A DNA stretch of 64,000 nt from Fragilaria crotonensis (GCA_022925895.1 JAKSYS010000026.1:141687-205686); one strand, 5' to 3'. Shown: positions 43,765-54,681, counted from the first letter of the stretch. The notes: a model not told the origin generated them from the letters alone. Numbers and translations are program-made.

Positions 43765-44334
43765 TTACAAAAACGAAGCGATCCACTGAAAAGCTTCTTG
43801 GTATCCTTCACCTTTCAATACTGAAATTCGAAAGATTCGTAGCTTATCACCACGATGCGCGAAATCTGCGAATTGAATCTTTTCACAAATCTCTGCCGAT
43901 GATCTTGCCTCCGGCAAATCACATTTATTCAACATGATGGCTACTGGAATCTTCTCATCTAACTCCGCCAGGAGCGAATCCAGTTCATATCCCGCTTCTT
44001 CTAACCGATCGACATCCACGGCATCGATCAAAAATAACAGTGCCTTGCATCCCACGCCATAATAGTCACTCCACAAATGACGGACGGCTTCGTGTCCTCC
44101 TAAATCCCATGCTGAAAAGGTAATACCGGCAACAACAAACTTTTCTGTCAAGGATGGTCGGTCGGTGGGAGGATAATTGCGAATCTGACCGGTGCGTAGG
44201 CGATGAAGCAAAGTTGTTTTGCCAGCATTGTCGAGTCCCAGGAGAAGCAGAGTCCCCTCCTTCCCTTTGAAGCCAAGAGAAGCAAAGAGCGTGCGTACTA
44301 TCGACAGCCAGTAGTCGTATATTGAGGATGACAT
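43765..44334 (-). CDS. SAR1: Small GTPase Sar1
   Basis: 189 residues. The start at 44334 (MSSSIYDYW) is preferred over the longer frame from 44481 because it matches the Sar1 N-terminus. Nucleotide-binding motifs are GLDNAGKTTLLHRL (G1), PPTDRPSL (effector region with the Sar1-specific Pro-Pro-Thr), WDLGGHEAVRHLWSDYY (G3), LNKCDLPEA (G4) and RISVLKGEGYQEAFQW (G5 region and C-terminal helix). Sar1 recruits the COPII coat to ER exit sites. There is no lipid-modified Gly at position 2, which separates it from Arf. No intron is seen. Confidence 0.93.
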   Translation of the reverse strand: MSSSIYDYWLSIVRTLFASLGFKGKEGTLLLLGLDNAGKTTLLHRLRTGQIRNYPPTDRPSLTEKFVVAGITFSAWDLGGHEAVRHLWSDYYGVGCKALLFLIDAVDVDRLEEAGYELDSLLAELDEKIPVAIMLNKCDLPEARSSAEICEKIQFADFAHRGDKLRIFRISVLKGEGYQEAFQWIASFL

Positions 44335-45114
44335 TACAAGGTAGTCAGCGATAGGATTGATTGAGACGAACAAGGACGTGCCAGAGAGGGAGAGCGAATG
44401 AACACTAACGATCAGGTTGAATATCACATCGACCAAAGACAACAATGCACAATGCGACAATGAATGATACAGGTGGTACAAGCATGCAGTATTGGATACG
44501 GCATGTATGCTTACCTGTATGATGTATGCTCTCTATCATACTGTACTACCAGTACCAGAGGTAGAATTACCACTCTATAGTGTACACGTACTCGTAGTAA
44601 TACTCATACCACAAATTATCAGATGCAGTAGAACTAGTACTCGAGTACAAGTACTGTACATGCTTCTTCCGCTACAGTAGCAGTGCATCGTCCAGGATTC
44701 GGACAGTATTTCGAGTAGAACCCGGTTACAGTAGTACTGTACCAAGTACGAAGTACTGCTTCAGAAATAGTGGTACGTATGTTGTACTGTCGATCTCCGG
44801 TGCATGTACGACATACTGTAGTATGCTACACACCACGTACAAGTACTAGTATGCATACCATGTACGATACTTGTACCAGGTCCCAGTCCTGGATCATAGG
44901 AGCAGGGATATATCCGTCGCTACGTCGCACGCTTGAAATCGGACCAATCAAACGCTGCCAAATCTCCGACGGTGCTCGAAAATCTCACAGATCGACGGTC
45001 GTTCGATTTGAATACAACTATATTAGTGATTGTCAGGCGAGCTCATCATTAAACTACTACCGTATCTTCCATCGTTGAACATCTCTTACCAGTCACAGTC
45101 GCCTTCACCTCACC
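44335..45114. promoter_or_regulatory. Bidirectional promoter region with dense GTAC palindromes
   Basis: Between the divergent Sar1 and importin starts. From 44575 to 44880 the tetramer gtac occurs about seventeen times (for example tagtactcgagtacaagtac at 44635-44654 and gtagtactgtaccaagtacg at 44731-44750), against about one expected by chance. The importin start has a strong context (caccATGG). Confidence 0.6.
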
Positions 45115-47927
45115 ATGGACTTGACACAGACCCTCCTTGCGGCTGGATCGGCAGGTACGTCTCTTTGAATAGAATTCAAGATAATGCAAACAGTGGGCAC
45201 CGTGATCGATGGTATACTACCGTCGTTGGTTGTTGTTGTGGGACGTTTTTGAGGTGAAATTAGTACTGCGTGTACGTAAAATGTGAAATGGCATATTCTC
45301 ACTCATCGCGTATTTGCACTGTTGTTTGTTATACTTCAGATCGAAATGCCGAGGCTGCCCTCACCGAATATCAAAATCGAAACTACCCCGAGTTTGTCAA
45401 TGCCATGGCCCTTGAGCTGGCCACGGAAGGGAAGGATGTTCGTGCCCGTCAGTTGGCCGGTCTTTACTTGAAAAATCTCTTGTACGCCCAGTCGGAATCA
45501 GTTCAGATTCAGAAACACGAAGCTTGGAAGGCTTTGGCAGATGATGCCCGACGAGGTGTCAAGGAATCCCTTTTGAAAGCCATGCGATCGCCCGAGGCTG
45601 TTGCCCGCCAAGCGGCGGCTCAGGCGGCCGCGGAGGTTGCAACTGTGGAGGTTCCCTACGGCGTGTGGCCCGAGTTTTTGCCGTCCATGTTGGAGAATGT
45701 GACTGCCGAAGCGCATTCGGAAGGAACAAAAGTCGCATCGTTGACGTGTTTGGGATACACTTGTGAGCGTATGGCGTTTTTGGATAATTTGCCAGAGATC
45801 GCCCCGACCACAACAGATGCCATGCTGACGACTATTGTCGATGGGATTCAAAAGACTAGACCAGAAAATGTCAGACTGGCAGCAACCACGGCCTTGCGAA
45901 ACTCTCTTCTCTTCACGCATCGAAATATGGAGCGAAAAGAAGAACGTGATACGATCATGAGCAATATTTGTGAGGCGACCATTAGCTCCGATCAGCGTGT
46001 GCGGAAAGAAGCGTTTGCTTGCATTCATACGGTTGCATTCCACTACTATGAGAAGTTAGCCGAATACATGATGACTATATTTGAATTGACGACCAAGGCG
46101 ATTCAGAATGACGAGGAGCAGGTGGCCACCGAGGCAATTGAGTTTTGGAACGTGATTTCTGAAATCGAAGAGGAAATGCTCGCTGATGAAAGCGATGGAA
46201 TTCCTGGTCGTCAATGCCAAAAGTACGCATTCCAGGCGATTGGGCCTCTGGTACCACTTCTCTTGGAGGCAATGACTAAGCAAGAAGATGATGGTGATTT
46301 GGATATGGACCAGTTTTCCCTCAGCATTGCTGCTGGCGTTTGTCTGCAATCTTTGGCACAAGCGGTGGGTGATCACATCACAGGTGCTGTTTTACCGTTC
46401 GTGCAAAAGAATATTCAGAACGAGAATTGGCATTTTCGAGAAGCTGCTACCATGGCGTTTGCTGCCATTTTAGAGGGAGTTACAGTTGATTCGATTGGCG
46501 CCGTCGTGCACCAGAGTATTCCAGTCTTGATGGGAGCACTCAATGATCCCGTCCACTGTGTCAAGGACACAACTCTCTATGCCATTTCCAAAATCTGTGA
46601 ACTACACTCACGCGCCATTCCTGGTGACGTTCTTCCAACTTTGATCAATGGACTCATCAGCAAGCTCAGCTTTGCTGAACCACCGCAAGTCTCTAAGCAG
46701 GCGTGCAATGCACTTCACAAGCTAGGCTGTGCGTTCGATGGCGATTTAACTGGCGAGACAACGGGAACGAATCAATTATCTCCCTTTATGCCCAATCTTC
46801 TGCAACAGCTCATGGCATGTGCTGATCGTCAAGATGCCGACGAATCAACGCTTCGCGTCGCCGCTTTTGAAGCCATCAACGTTTTTATTCAAAACGCAGC
46901 TCCCGACTGCCACCCATTGTTGCTACAAGTGTTTCCTGCAATCATTGAACGTCTTTCGGTTTCCTTCGGACTGCCTCTGGATAAGGAAAGCAAGGACGGT
47001 CTCCAGGGCCTATTGTGCTCGACGACTCAAGTGTTGTGCCAAAAGCTCACCGTGGAAGAGATCGCACCCAAGCTGACAACACGATGCAGAATGTGTTGCG
47101 AGTGTTGCAAGCCAAGAGTAGCAGTGCTCAGTGTGAAGCGTTGTTAGCGATTGCCGCTGTTGCGTTCGTTCTGGGCGAGGCGTTTGAGGTGAGTCTCTTT
47201 TCGGTAGTTTTTCGTTTTTTCCTGTTCACTCTCTCACCCTTTCCTGCTTTCAGAAATACATGTCAGCTCTTCAACCGTTCTTGGTTGCTGGTCTCCGTAC
47301 GTTTTCAGCTCCCGAAGTATGCAAGGCTAGCGTCGGACTTGTCGGTGATATTTCACGCGCACTCGAAGGAAAGATACATCCATTCACCAATGACATTATG
47401 GATGCCCTAGTGGACTCTCTCAAGGATGCGGATTTAGACAGAGGTGTGAAGCCTCAAGTTTTGAGTTGCTTTGGAGAAATCGCCATGGCCCTGAATGGTG
47501 CCTTCGAGCCATATCTTCAGCACTCCCTCATGTTGCTCATGCAAGCAGCCGCCATGGATGTGCCGCTTGATGATGACGAAATGATCGACTACATGAATGA
47601 ACTCCGAGAAAGTGTGCTGGATGCATACACAGGAATCATCACTGGAATGCATGACGGCGGAAAACTCAACCTTCTCGTTTCCTACCTTCCTGCGATCCTC
47701 GCATTCCTCCAGAAAGTTGCAAGTGACCCCAATAAGGACGAGGCTGTTTGAGGACAGCATCCGGCCTGCTGGGTGATATTGCCAAGAATTTTGGGGCGCA
47801 GATCAAGGATCAAATCAACCAGCCATTTGTTGGCCAGCTTCTCACTGAAGCCGGTAGATCACCGTCGCAAAGCACCGTCGACGTTGCTACATGGGCGATG
47901 CAGGTTGTGCAATCGGTCATTCAATAG
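45115..47927 (+). CDS. KPNB1: Importin subunit beta-1 (karyopherin beta 1)
   Basis: Nuclear import receptor built of HEAT repeats. It carries importin-alpha cargo through nuclear pores and is released by RanGTP. Exons are 45115-45154, 45340-47188 and 47254-47927; the introns are 185 and 65 nt, both GT-AG and frame-preserving. The N-terminus MDLTQTLLAAGSAGDRNAEA is followed by ALELATEGKDVRARQLAGLY (importin N-terminal, Ran-binding), the acidic loop (EIEEEMLADESDG, DDGDLDMDQF) and WHFREAATMAFAAILEG. Together the exons give about 854 residues, normal for the family. Two missing single bases disturb the frame, near 47085 (KL|DNTMQNVLRVLQ) and at 47752 (DEAV|LRTASGLLGDIAKN). Both sites lie in short homopolymers or doublets, so assembly error is likely. 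Confidence 0.93.
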
Positions 47928-48566
47928 ATAGGGTCCAAAACGACCGCCAAGTGCGCAAACAAACAGACTGTTTGCTCACGTGGCCGTCGTGGTTACAGAC
48001 GGCGAATCATTTTTCCAAGAAACTTGATTCGCCCTCCTGTACCGAATAACATATGCAACCCATAGAATGTGTAGATTGATCGACTCAACTAGTAGTAACT
48101 AACCCGAATTGTTGAGTTTGCTTGGTGCGCGATCTTCCAACACACCTCAATGTGCTGGAATTCTTCAAAGTAGCATCCGGTTCCACCAAAGAACCTTCTG
48201 TTCAAAAACGTTTCTGATGGTGAAGTACGATACACTATTATGATGTGCTGGAAGCATCCCGTTCCACCAAAGAACCTACTGTACAAAAACTCACGATGCA
48301 AAAGGTCGCTATTATTATACATCCAATCTATAACAAAGCGAAGTGAGGTTGTTATATACATAATCCATCCGCGAGACGTGTCAAATGTACGTAGGAAATC
48401 CCCCGTATCTTTCAGACCCAAAATGGCAACCAAATTGCATCCATTTGAGTGCAAGCCCCTTGGTTTCGAACAACGCTGTGTTGTTGTTGTTATTGTAGCA
48501 GGCATACCAGCAGGCCAGGGCATTTGTAGCGTAGTAAAAGATTCTGCAAAGAACAATTTCGTTTTT
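47928..48566. other. Intergenic region with a direct repeat
   Basis: No gene recognised. A segment with gttccaccaaagaacct is repeated (48179-48210 and 48259-48291), each followed by a ctgt-caaaaac stretch. The copies are about 80 bp apart. Confidence 0.5.
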
Positions 48567-49088
48567 CTAGGCAGCCTTGTTTCCTTGTGACCGTCTGTGC
48601 ATGGGAGTAAGATCTTCCCTTGGAGGAATTGCTAGCATCAATGTCAGATCTTCTAAGCTCTTCATGCTGAAGCATCCTTCTTTGTTTCCCGAATCAACAG
48701 AGAGCAGATCGTCCCACACTATTTGTTCCTTGTTGGACATTTTGACAGTTTCAATCGATGATGTGGACTCGGCCAAACTGTTGCGTGGTTCCATACTATT
48801 TCTGCGAGAACCCGCCAGAATGGAATCAATTTGTATTCTTGATTGGCGACGTTGAGGATAAGTACGTTCGTATTCTGGTTCTCTGTCGCCTTGATGAGGA
48901 ACCGTATTTTGTCTCGTCATGATGAGTTCGGAGGAAAGGAAGTTGGCCAGATCCATGACACTGGAGCCGTTATCATCCTCGTCTTCCTCCTTTTTCTCTT
49001 CATTTGTCATGGTATTATTAACATTGAATGTGCTAACAGGTGCAGTTGATGACATGTTTGTGTGTGGCATTTTGGATACGAAGAACAA
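48567..49088 (-). CDS. Hypothetical protein, acidic and Ser-rich
   Basis: 173 codons (Met at 49088, or 49070 as MPHTNMSSTAPV). No domain recognised. It has an acidic run (NEEKKEEDEDDNGSS), a basic Ser/Arg stretch (YPQRRQSRIQIDSILAGSRR, with RRQS and SRRNS potential kinase sites) and a C-terminal QIVWDDLLSVDSGN motif. No signal peptide or membrane span. Composition is protein-like and the frame is clean, but no homology can be claimed. Confidence 0.5.
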   Translation of the reverse strand: MFFVSKMPHTNMSSTAPVSTFNVNNTMTNEEKKEEDEDDNGSSVMDLANFLSSELIMTRQNTVPHQGDREPEYERTYPQRRQSRIQIDSILAGSRRNSMEPRNSLAESTSSIETVKMSNKEQIVWDDLLSVDSGNKEGCFSMKSLEDLTLMLAIPPREDLTPMHRRSQGNKAA

Positions 49089-50203
49089 GTTGTTGACGTT
49101 TATGTGTGTTCAACCCAATTGGAAAGAGACAAGCTGCTGAGAGAAATCAAGACCTTGCAACACGGAGTTTCTTGTTCGGGAGTCAAGAGTGCATTTGCAT
49201 TCCTGGGCTTCGGCGAAAGCAAGGGATTCAACGTAACTTCTACGTTTAAATTATTACGAGAAAGTGGAATGTCGCAATTCCATGGTTGATGTTGGGCCTT
49301 TGTCTAAAGTGACTGGGCATGACTTGAAGGGCCAATAATGCCACTTCTCCGGTAGTAGGTTCTTTCGTAACAACGTGAAGCTGGTGTTGGAACGTTCGAC
49401 CTCGGACATTGTTCGTTACTACTCCGAATAAGACCAAGTACATCAATATCCTACAGATGGCAATAAACAGATGACTCGATCACGCATCACGACGTTCGAA
49501 GGAATAAGTTTTCGAAAACGGTACTAGTATCAGATATCAACCAATCACACAATTAAGCCGATGACAAAATCATGACATTCGAAAGAATAAATGTTCGGTT
49601 ACAATACGAACCAATCACGGAATTTAACGTCGTATCAACGTCGAATATGGTTGTATGAATCGTGTTTCCAACTATTATTGTTCTTACACGATCGGGGCTT
49701 TGTCGTTGATTGTTGGATCATTTGACAAATCCTTGGTGAGCTAAACACTTTTTTTGTCACACTTCGAACGCCATCATGTCGTAGATTTCTCGTTTTAAGG
49801 CCCACATTGGGCAGAAGAGAGATGTTTGAGCTTTGTTTAATTCTGTGGATTCCCGAGAGACGTGCCCAGTGGGATAGCAACAAATATATATCCATATCTG
49901 AATTCTGAATATCACGGAGAGGCATGGGTACTCGTAGAAGTGTGGAGGGTATGAATACACGGTGCAAGTACACTTGTGGTGTGGGTGGGCCAGGTACAAA
50001 AAAACTAGGAATCTATTTTACGTGCTGTCGCGTTGCTCATGATTAGGGGGCAGTCGACCCACACGACGAGGACCAGGTACAAGTACAAGTAGTTCTACTT
50101 ATCGAACGACGTTGTATGAATCGATCAGTCACACTTGGCTGTTACTGTAGTTCAAATTCCCGAGTCCTTAGCGAGCGCGAGAGCCCAAAATCCAGACTTG
50201 TAA
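49089..50203. other. Intergenic region, no gene seen
   Basis: Only short frames. Two related segments (about 49490-49530 and 49560-49620, containing cgttcgaaggaataag and cattcgaaagaataaatg with 'accaatcac') look like an old duplication. Confidence 0.45.
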
Positions 50204-51256
50204 TCACAGGTTGGAACTCTGAAGTGGACCCTGTATTAACCTGCCATCAATGTCATCATCATCGCCATTTCGGTCAGGCTTTAGTTCCACAGTCGGCTTT
50301 CTCACTACCGGAGTTTTTTTAATGTGCTCTCGTGGTTGAATGTACCTCTCGTTGCCATCTTCAAACGCCCATTCTAGAGGTTCGTGGATGCGAGGTAGCT
50401 GCAATTGACCGAGTATCAAGTTAAGGTATGTCGCTCCCATATGGACTAGGGTCTCATAAGACACAACAACAAGTGCTGGTATCATCACCGACGAAAGCGG
50501 TTGATTCCCCCATTGCTCCATGGCGTCCTTCATGATACGCTTGCCCATTACTTCTTCCTCCTTTTGAAATTCTGGTACATCACAATGTGTCAACGAACGC
50601 GCCACGGAACCAATAGTCTTGTCGCGTATCACCAGGACCGCTGTAGCATCGACGCCACGATCACGGTACCATTGAATGTGAGATGAAATATTGACAAAGT
50701 ATCGAACTGGATACTCGTAGTAGGCTCGTGGTGGCGCAACATCATTATTCATTAACTCTGGACATTGCACAAACTGTTCTTGTTGTCGTTCTTGTGACGA
50801 ACGCTTCTTGTTGGACAACGTCATACCTGCAGTAGCAGGTTTGCATATGGCTGGATACAAGACAGGTATTATGCGAATCTGACCTTGGCATTTCATTCCT
50901 GATGGCAGCGATGCATGTTGTACTTGATATTCGCGGAAGTTCTCGTGCACCGAATGTTTTACGCCTGTGGATCGCTCCAAAAGCTCCGTGACAAAGGTCG
51001 TTCCGGAAGATTCCAAACCAAATACAGTCAGCAGTCTGCGTGGGAGGTATGGCGATTGAATAGTTGCATTTTGAGATGTGTTGTTGTATTCCAGCAACAC
51101 AGTGCGTTCGACCTTGTCCTCCTTCTCCTTGCTGCAATCCAATCCTATCAATTCAGGAAGGTTCGCTAGTGCAATCAAGAACAGGGCTTGCAAGGACACA
51201 ATGACACACGAAACGAAGACAAGACAGCGACGGTGTTGCTTGTGGAGAGCTGTCAT
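50204..51256 (-). CDS. Type II membrane sulfotransferase-like protein
   Basis: 350 residues. A short basic cytosolic tail (MTALHKQHRR) is followed by a signal-anchor span (about 11-32) and a luminal domain. TVFGLESSGTTFVTELLERS (77-96) resembles the 5'-phosphosulfate-binding loop of sulfotransferases. TAVLVIRDKTIGSVARSLTH (about 215-235) resembles the 3'-phosphate-binding motif (R-D-x-x-x-S). It would transfer sulfate from PAPS to a glycan or protein in the Golgi. The acceptor is unknown. N-glycosylation sites occur (NNTSQNAT). The C-terminal tail is basic/acidic and low complexity. The first about 120 bp plus upstream region is copied at 60.3 kb. An uncharacterised glycosyl-type enzyme is the alternative. 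Confidence 0.65.
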   Translation of the reverse strand: MTALHKQHRRCLVFVSCVIVSLQALFLIALANLPELIGLDCSKEKEDKVERTVLLEYNNTSQNATIQSPYLPRRLLTVFGLESSGTTFVTELLERSTGVKHSVHENFREYQVQHASLPSGMKCQGQIRIIPVLYPAICKPATAGMTLSNKKRSSQERQQEQFVQCPELMNNDVAPPRAYYEYPVRYFVNISSHIQWYRDRGVDATAVLVIRDKTIGSVARSLTHCDVPEFQKEEEVMGKRIMKDAMEQWGNQPLSSVMIPALVVVSYETLVHMGATYLNLILGQLQLPRIHEPLEWAFEDGNERYIQPREHIKKTPVVRKPTVELKPDRNGDDDDIDGRLIQGPLQSSNL

Positions 51257-51460
51257 GTACTCGGAATATCCAATATTGACGTCATTGCGGCAGGTTTCAT
51301 TGTTGAAATGGAGTCCGAGGGAAGGTCGGTAGAATATAGAAATTTAGCAGTCTTCATATGTAATTGTCGTTTGACCTTCTAAGTATTTTCATGTCGTGCG
51401 TTGTTTGCCCGTTGAAGTATGAGCATGTGTGTGACCTAACGGCACGCGCGCAGACCTCGT

Positions 51461-52047
51461 GATGGGACCAGGCCGTGTAAAATTGGGGTATACCCCAAAA
51501 ACCCCAGAATAGGCTATTTCTGGGGTGAATTTGGGTCTTCAAATGGGGTGCAAACTGGGGTGCACCATTTCCACGCCTAATCCAAGGTCCCCGTCTATAC
51601 TAATAGACATGTTTACGACGTAGACCACACTAACCTGTCTTTTATCTTTAAATTTTTTTAGCTAGTAGTAAACCAGGATCCCCAAGAGGGAAAGATCAGT
51701 GAGACTACGGTAGTACGAAAAGGCAGACTCAACAGCAGCGGTCGCAGGAGAAACAGTTGCGAGACCACCTAAGAACCAATTTTAGTGGTTCAAAATGATT
51801 GTTGTTGAATGGAGCCCAAGCCTCAGCAAATAAGCCCAACATAAAACTCGAAATACGCAGAATCAACTCCATGCACCATGGTTTCCCTCCAAATCAACAC
51901 AGGGACCTTCCGCCAACCCGCCAATACTATCATACTACTTCCTACGTATTCTACGTGATTTTGAATTGGGGTAGATTTCATGTTCAAATTGGGGGAAATA
52001 CCCCAGTTTGAGGAAAATACCCCAATTTTACACGGCCTGGATGGGAC
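51461..52047. mobile_element. hAT-type MITE with perfect TIRs and 8-bp target duplication
   Basis: The element spans 51469-52039 (571 bp). The left end starts CAGGCCGTGTAAAATTGG and the right end is its exact reverse complement over 23 bp. The target GATGGGAC is duplicated precisely at 51461-51468 and 52040-52047. CAGG-type ends with an 8-bp target duplication are diagnostic of the hAT superfamily. No transposase is encoded. Inner ends hold many TTGGGGT/ACCCCAA motifs, which probably are transposase-binding subterminal repeats. Perfect ends and duplication imply recent insertion. Confidence 0.93.
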
Positions 52048-52131
52048 CAATTCCGGTGGAACTCACAGGCCGATGCTGGTTTTTTTTCAAAAGTTTTGAA
52101 AACCAGGGCCGGCCGAGATTGCACTGTGAAT

Positions 52132-53009
52132 GCTGAACCCGATGTGGATTTGGTCATCACGACTACTATACACTATACATAGCGACTAGCGAGTGGATCG
52201 ACTTGATCCGTGAAAGTTGTTACTCTTCCGATGCAAAGGGTTATGCGAGAGTATGTTGAATCGCTGGAGCCTGCACAATCCGCACATCTCTGGACGCTAA
52301 TGGTTGTGTGTGTGGACTCGAATGTGGTGTTGCTGGTCGAGGTAGGATCAAATGATTCTCACGCCACCCAAAATTTGAGGATAACTTTTTCGCCCTCAGT
52401 TCGGGTGGGTATGCTGATTTCATCTTTCGATTTGCCGCCAAGAATTTATTCAGGTTCACTGTTGAGGGACAACTCCCCTTCCTTGGAGCCCTGTCGAGAA
52501 GCGCGGAAAGATGAGTGCACGAGTGGCCGCGTCATGAAATAAGGAGTATCATGCCGTTTCTCTCTACCAATTATCTTATGGGAGCTATTCTATGCAGCGG
52601 CAAGTTGTGGATGATGCCGTTCCCGATACGATTTGCTACAGCCTACGGCCTTCAGACACTGCAGCGCATCCTCCACCGCGTAGATACGAACGAACTTGAA
52701 TATGATTACATCGAGGCCATGGCTTGTTGTCCGTCCGGATGCCTTAATGTTGGTGGTCATGTAAGGTGATCCGATAACGAATCCCCCAAGGAAACTCGCC
52801 AATGCGTGACCGAAACACAAACTCGATGTCAAGTTTTGTCGTGTAAATATGGCAGCACAATGAACACGGATGTGTATTCCAACACGTGCCCCTCCGGTCC
52901 ATTCGGTCCGGACGCTCAGTTGCATCTCCATACATGCTATCACCTTGTTCCTCCTCTTCAACACTTGTTGGGGGCTGCGGCCGGGGTGGCGGTAGAAAAT
53001 ACACAATGA
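52132..53009 (+). pseudogene. Decayed NAR1/CIAO3 (iron-only hydrogenase-like) gene, 3' half
   Basis: NAR1 is a cytosolic iron-sulfur assembly protein. Across three frames the fragments follow the family order. EPDVDLVITTT is at about 52135. SSGGYADFIFRFAAKNLFR is at 52398-52455. RFATAYGLQTLQRILHRVDT, then DYIEAMACCPSGCLNVGG with the cluster-binding Cys, spans 52628-52760. ESPKETRQCVTETQ is near 52780. LHLHTCYHLVPPLQHLLGAA, then AGVAVENTQ and a stop, spans 52920-53009. The MACPSGC box has one extra Cys codon. The C-terminal Trp typical of Nar1, which other CIA proteins recognise, is replaced by the TGA stop. Frameshifts and internal stops make it a pseudogene. The 5' half is absent, and a hAT MITE sits 90 bp upstream. 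Confidence 0.78.
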
Positions 53010-53054
53010 TAGAATGTCCCGTTTCTTTTCTTGTTTAGTGTAGCAGCCCGTGGA

Positions 53055-53218
53055 GCGCATTGAACGATCTTGCCTATCGCTCCTCAGAGCTGATCAAGAC
53101 CAGTTGTCAGTGGTGAATGATGCGGATGCTGAAAGGTATCGAGAATCCGAAAGCGTTGCGGGTATTTGCAACGGAAGGACATCCAGGTGCGATGTACAAA
53201 GAACTCAAGAGATAGGCG
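53055..53218 (+). pseudogene. Short unidentified coding remnant
   Basis: In one frame, NDLAYRSSELIKTSCQW is followed by a stop and then MMRMLKGIENPKALRVFATE and GHPGAMYKELKR with a terminal stop. It reads like a protein but I do not recognise the family. It follows directly after the NAR1 remnant and may be part of the same duplicated segment. Confidence 0.3.
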
Positions 53219-53598
53219 TCATCGATAGACCCGTACTCCAGGTTCAGGAATCTCTTTTGAGACGTCAGGCATGATGGCATTGTGTACTGACTTGGAAATG
53301 ATCATGACCTGGAGGATCGCAGGTAGTTCCTACTACTGCGTCCTTGTTAAAAGAGGGATGTCATGTGAACTATGCATATGGTGTTCCTATCCATCCCAAA
53401 AGGGAAAGTCCTATTTGTCGAGTACAACTTGGGCTTCTGGCTTCTAGGCATGCTGTATCGCGGTGTCGTGTCGACATCTCATCAGTTTGGCCATTTAATG
53501 GCATATTGAATCATACACGCTAGCAAGAACAAGTTCTCTACTGTCACAGTAGGACAGCAAGCGGCATTGAAGGTTACCACTAAGTCGGGTTTGTCAGA
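53219..53598. other. Spacer downstream of the DUF3431 gene
   Basis: No feature recognised. Confidence 0.4.
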
Positions 53599-54681
53599 TT
53601 ACTTTATTTGCGTGAATGCAACTTGCCTTTCCCACTTCCATTCGAGGCTACTGAGATTACTGGGCAACTGCGGTTCTTCGCGTTCCGCATATAATTCATA
53701 CAGCGCTGCCCTCCACAAATCCACGGTATGGGTTGTATTTCTTTCCACGCAGAAGAATCTACCATTCACTTCCGACTCAGAATAAAATATTGATCTATTC
53801 CCGCAGGTCTTTTGGGTAGTCCTCCAAGCCATACCTTCACTTGCAAAACCGTTCCCGTCCTTTCGAAAGTCACTGGGAATCACCTTCGCCGACAAGTCAT
53901 GCTCATTGACCTGACAAAGTTCATTCATGAATAATGTGTCGACACACTGAAACATTGCCGCCGTCCAAACTTCCATGCTGCAGTCATTTGCGACACAACT
54001 TTCATTGCAATAATTGGCATTGAACTCCGTGTAAACCTCCTTCGGCACGCGTTGCAATGCATCCCGAGACGCCATGAACTGACCTCTCCAATTTGTGAGC
54101 CATGAGGAATGATTCAAAAGATCCGGTGCCACTCTCTGGATCATGCTTTCTCGGACTGGATCAGCGTCCATATGCCAGCCACCTCCGACGACTCGCGCCA
54201 AGTCCGTGTAATACGTACCTGGGAGATAACGCAATATGTCATGGCGAAGATGAGGGTTTTCGGTCAAAGCGCCACCCTGGATGAATGCCACCATTGCAAA
54301 AGGCAAGCTTTCATAGGAGCTCTCCACGTACTTGAAGTAGGCATACCCTTCCGTTCCGCAATTTTCAATGTGATGAATAGTGACACAATTCGAAATTGTA
54401 GAAAACTCAGGGTCGGGAGCACCACACTTGGACATGATGATGAATTGGAGGCGGTTACATCCAAAACGATCCAAATAGCTGAGATCTTCCTTGCAATAGG
54501 CAACTACAACGCCTACAACTTCGTTATCGGACAGTTGTAGGATGGCGGACTCTGTCGAACGCGAATTGATGGCCAGATTGACAGCCGTTTGCATACAAGT
54601 ATCATCTCCTACTGCCCACCAACCACGTCGTGAAAAGAGTGAACTGTACCAGCCGACGTTGATGCATGCTAATAGGAGCAA
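53599..54681 (-). CDS. Secreted or membrane-anchored DUF3431-like protein
   Basis: 360 residues. The N-terminal hydrophobic stretch (MLLLACINVGWYSSLF) is short, so the true start could lie further upstream or be a signal anchor. The region VVGVVVAYCKEDLSYLDRFG, then GTEGYAYFKYVESSYESLPF, then AMVAFIQGGALTENPHLRHD (about 55-155) matches the DUF3431 pattern (xVARYxEDLxWL … NxGREGxxYLxxI … FxQ), known from fungal and algal proteins of glycosyltransferase-like character. The C-terminal half has many Cys residues and N-glycosylation sites (NHSS, NESC, NRSI, NTTH). The biochemical role of the family is not established. Confidence 0.65.
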   Translation of the reverse strand: MLLLACINVGWYSSLFSRRGWWAVGDDTCMQTAVNLAINSRSTESAILQLSDNEVVGVVVAYCKEDLSYLDRFGCNRLQFIIMSKCGAPDPEFSTISNCVTIHHIENCGTEGYAYFKYVESSYESLPFAMVAFIQGGALTENPHLRHDILRYLPGTYYTDLARVVGGGWHMDADPVRESMIQRVAPDLLNHSSWLTNWRGQFMASRDALQRVPKEVYTEFNANYCNESCVANDCSMEVWTAAMFQCVDTLFMNELCQVNEHDLSAKVIPSDFRKDGNGFASEGMAWRTTQKTCGNRSIFYSESEVNGRFFCVERNTTHTVDLWRAALYELYAEREEPQLPSNLSSLEWKWERQVAFTQIK

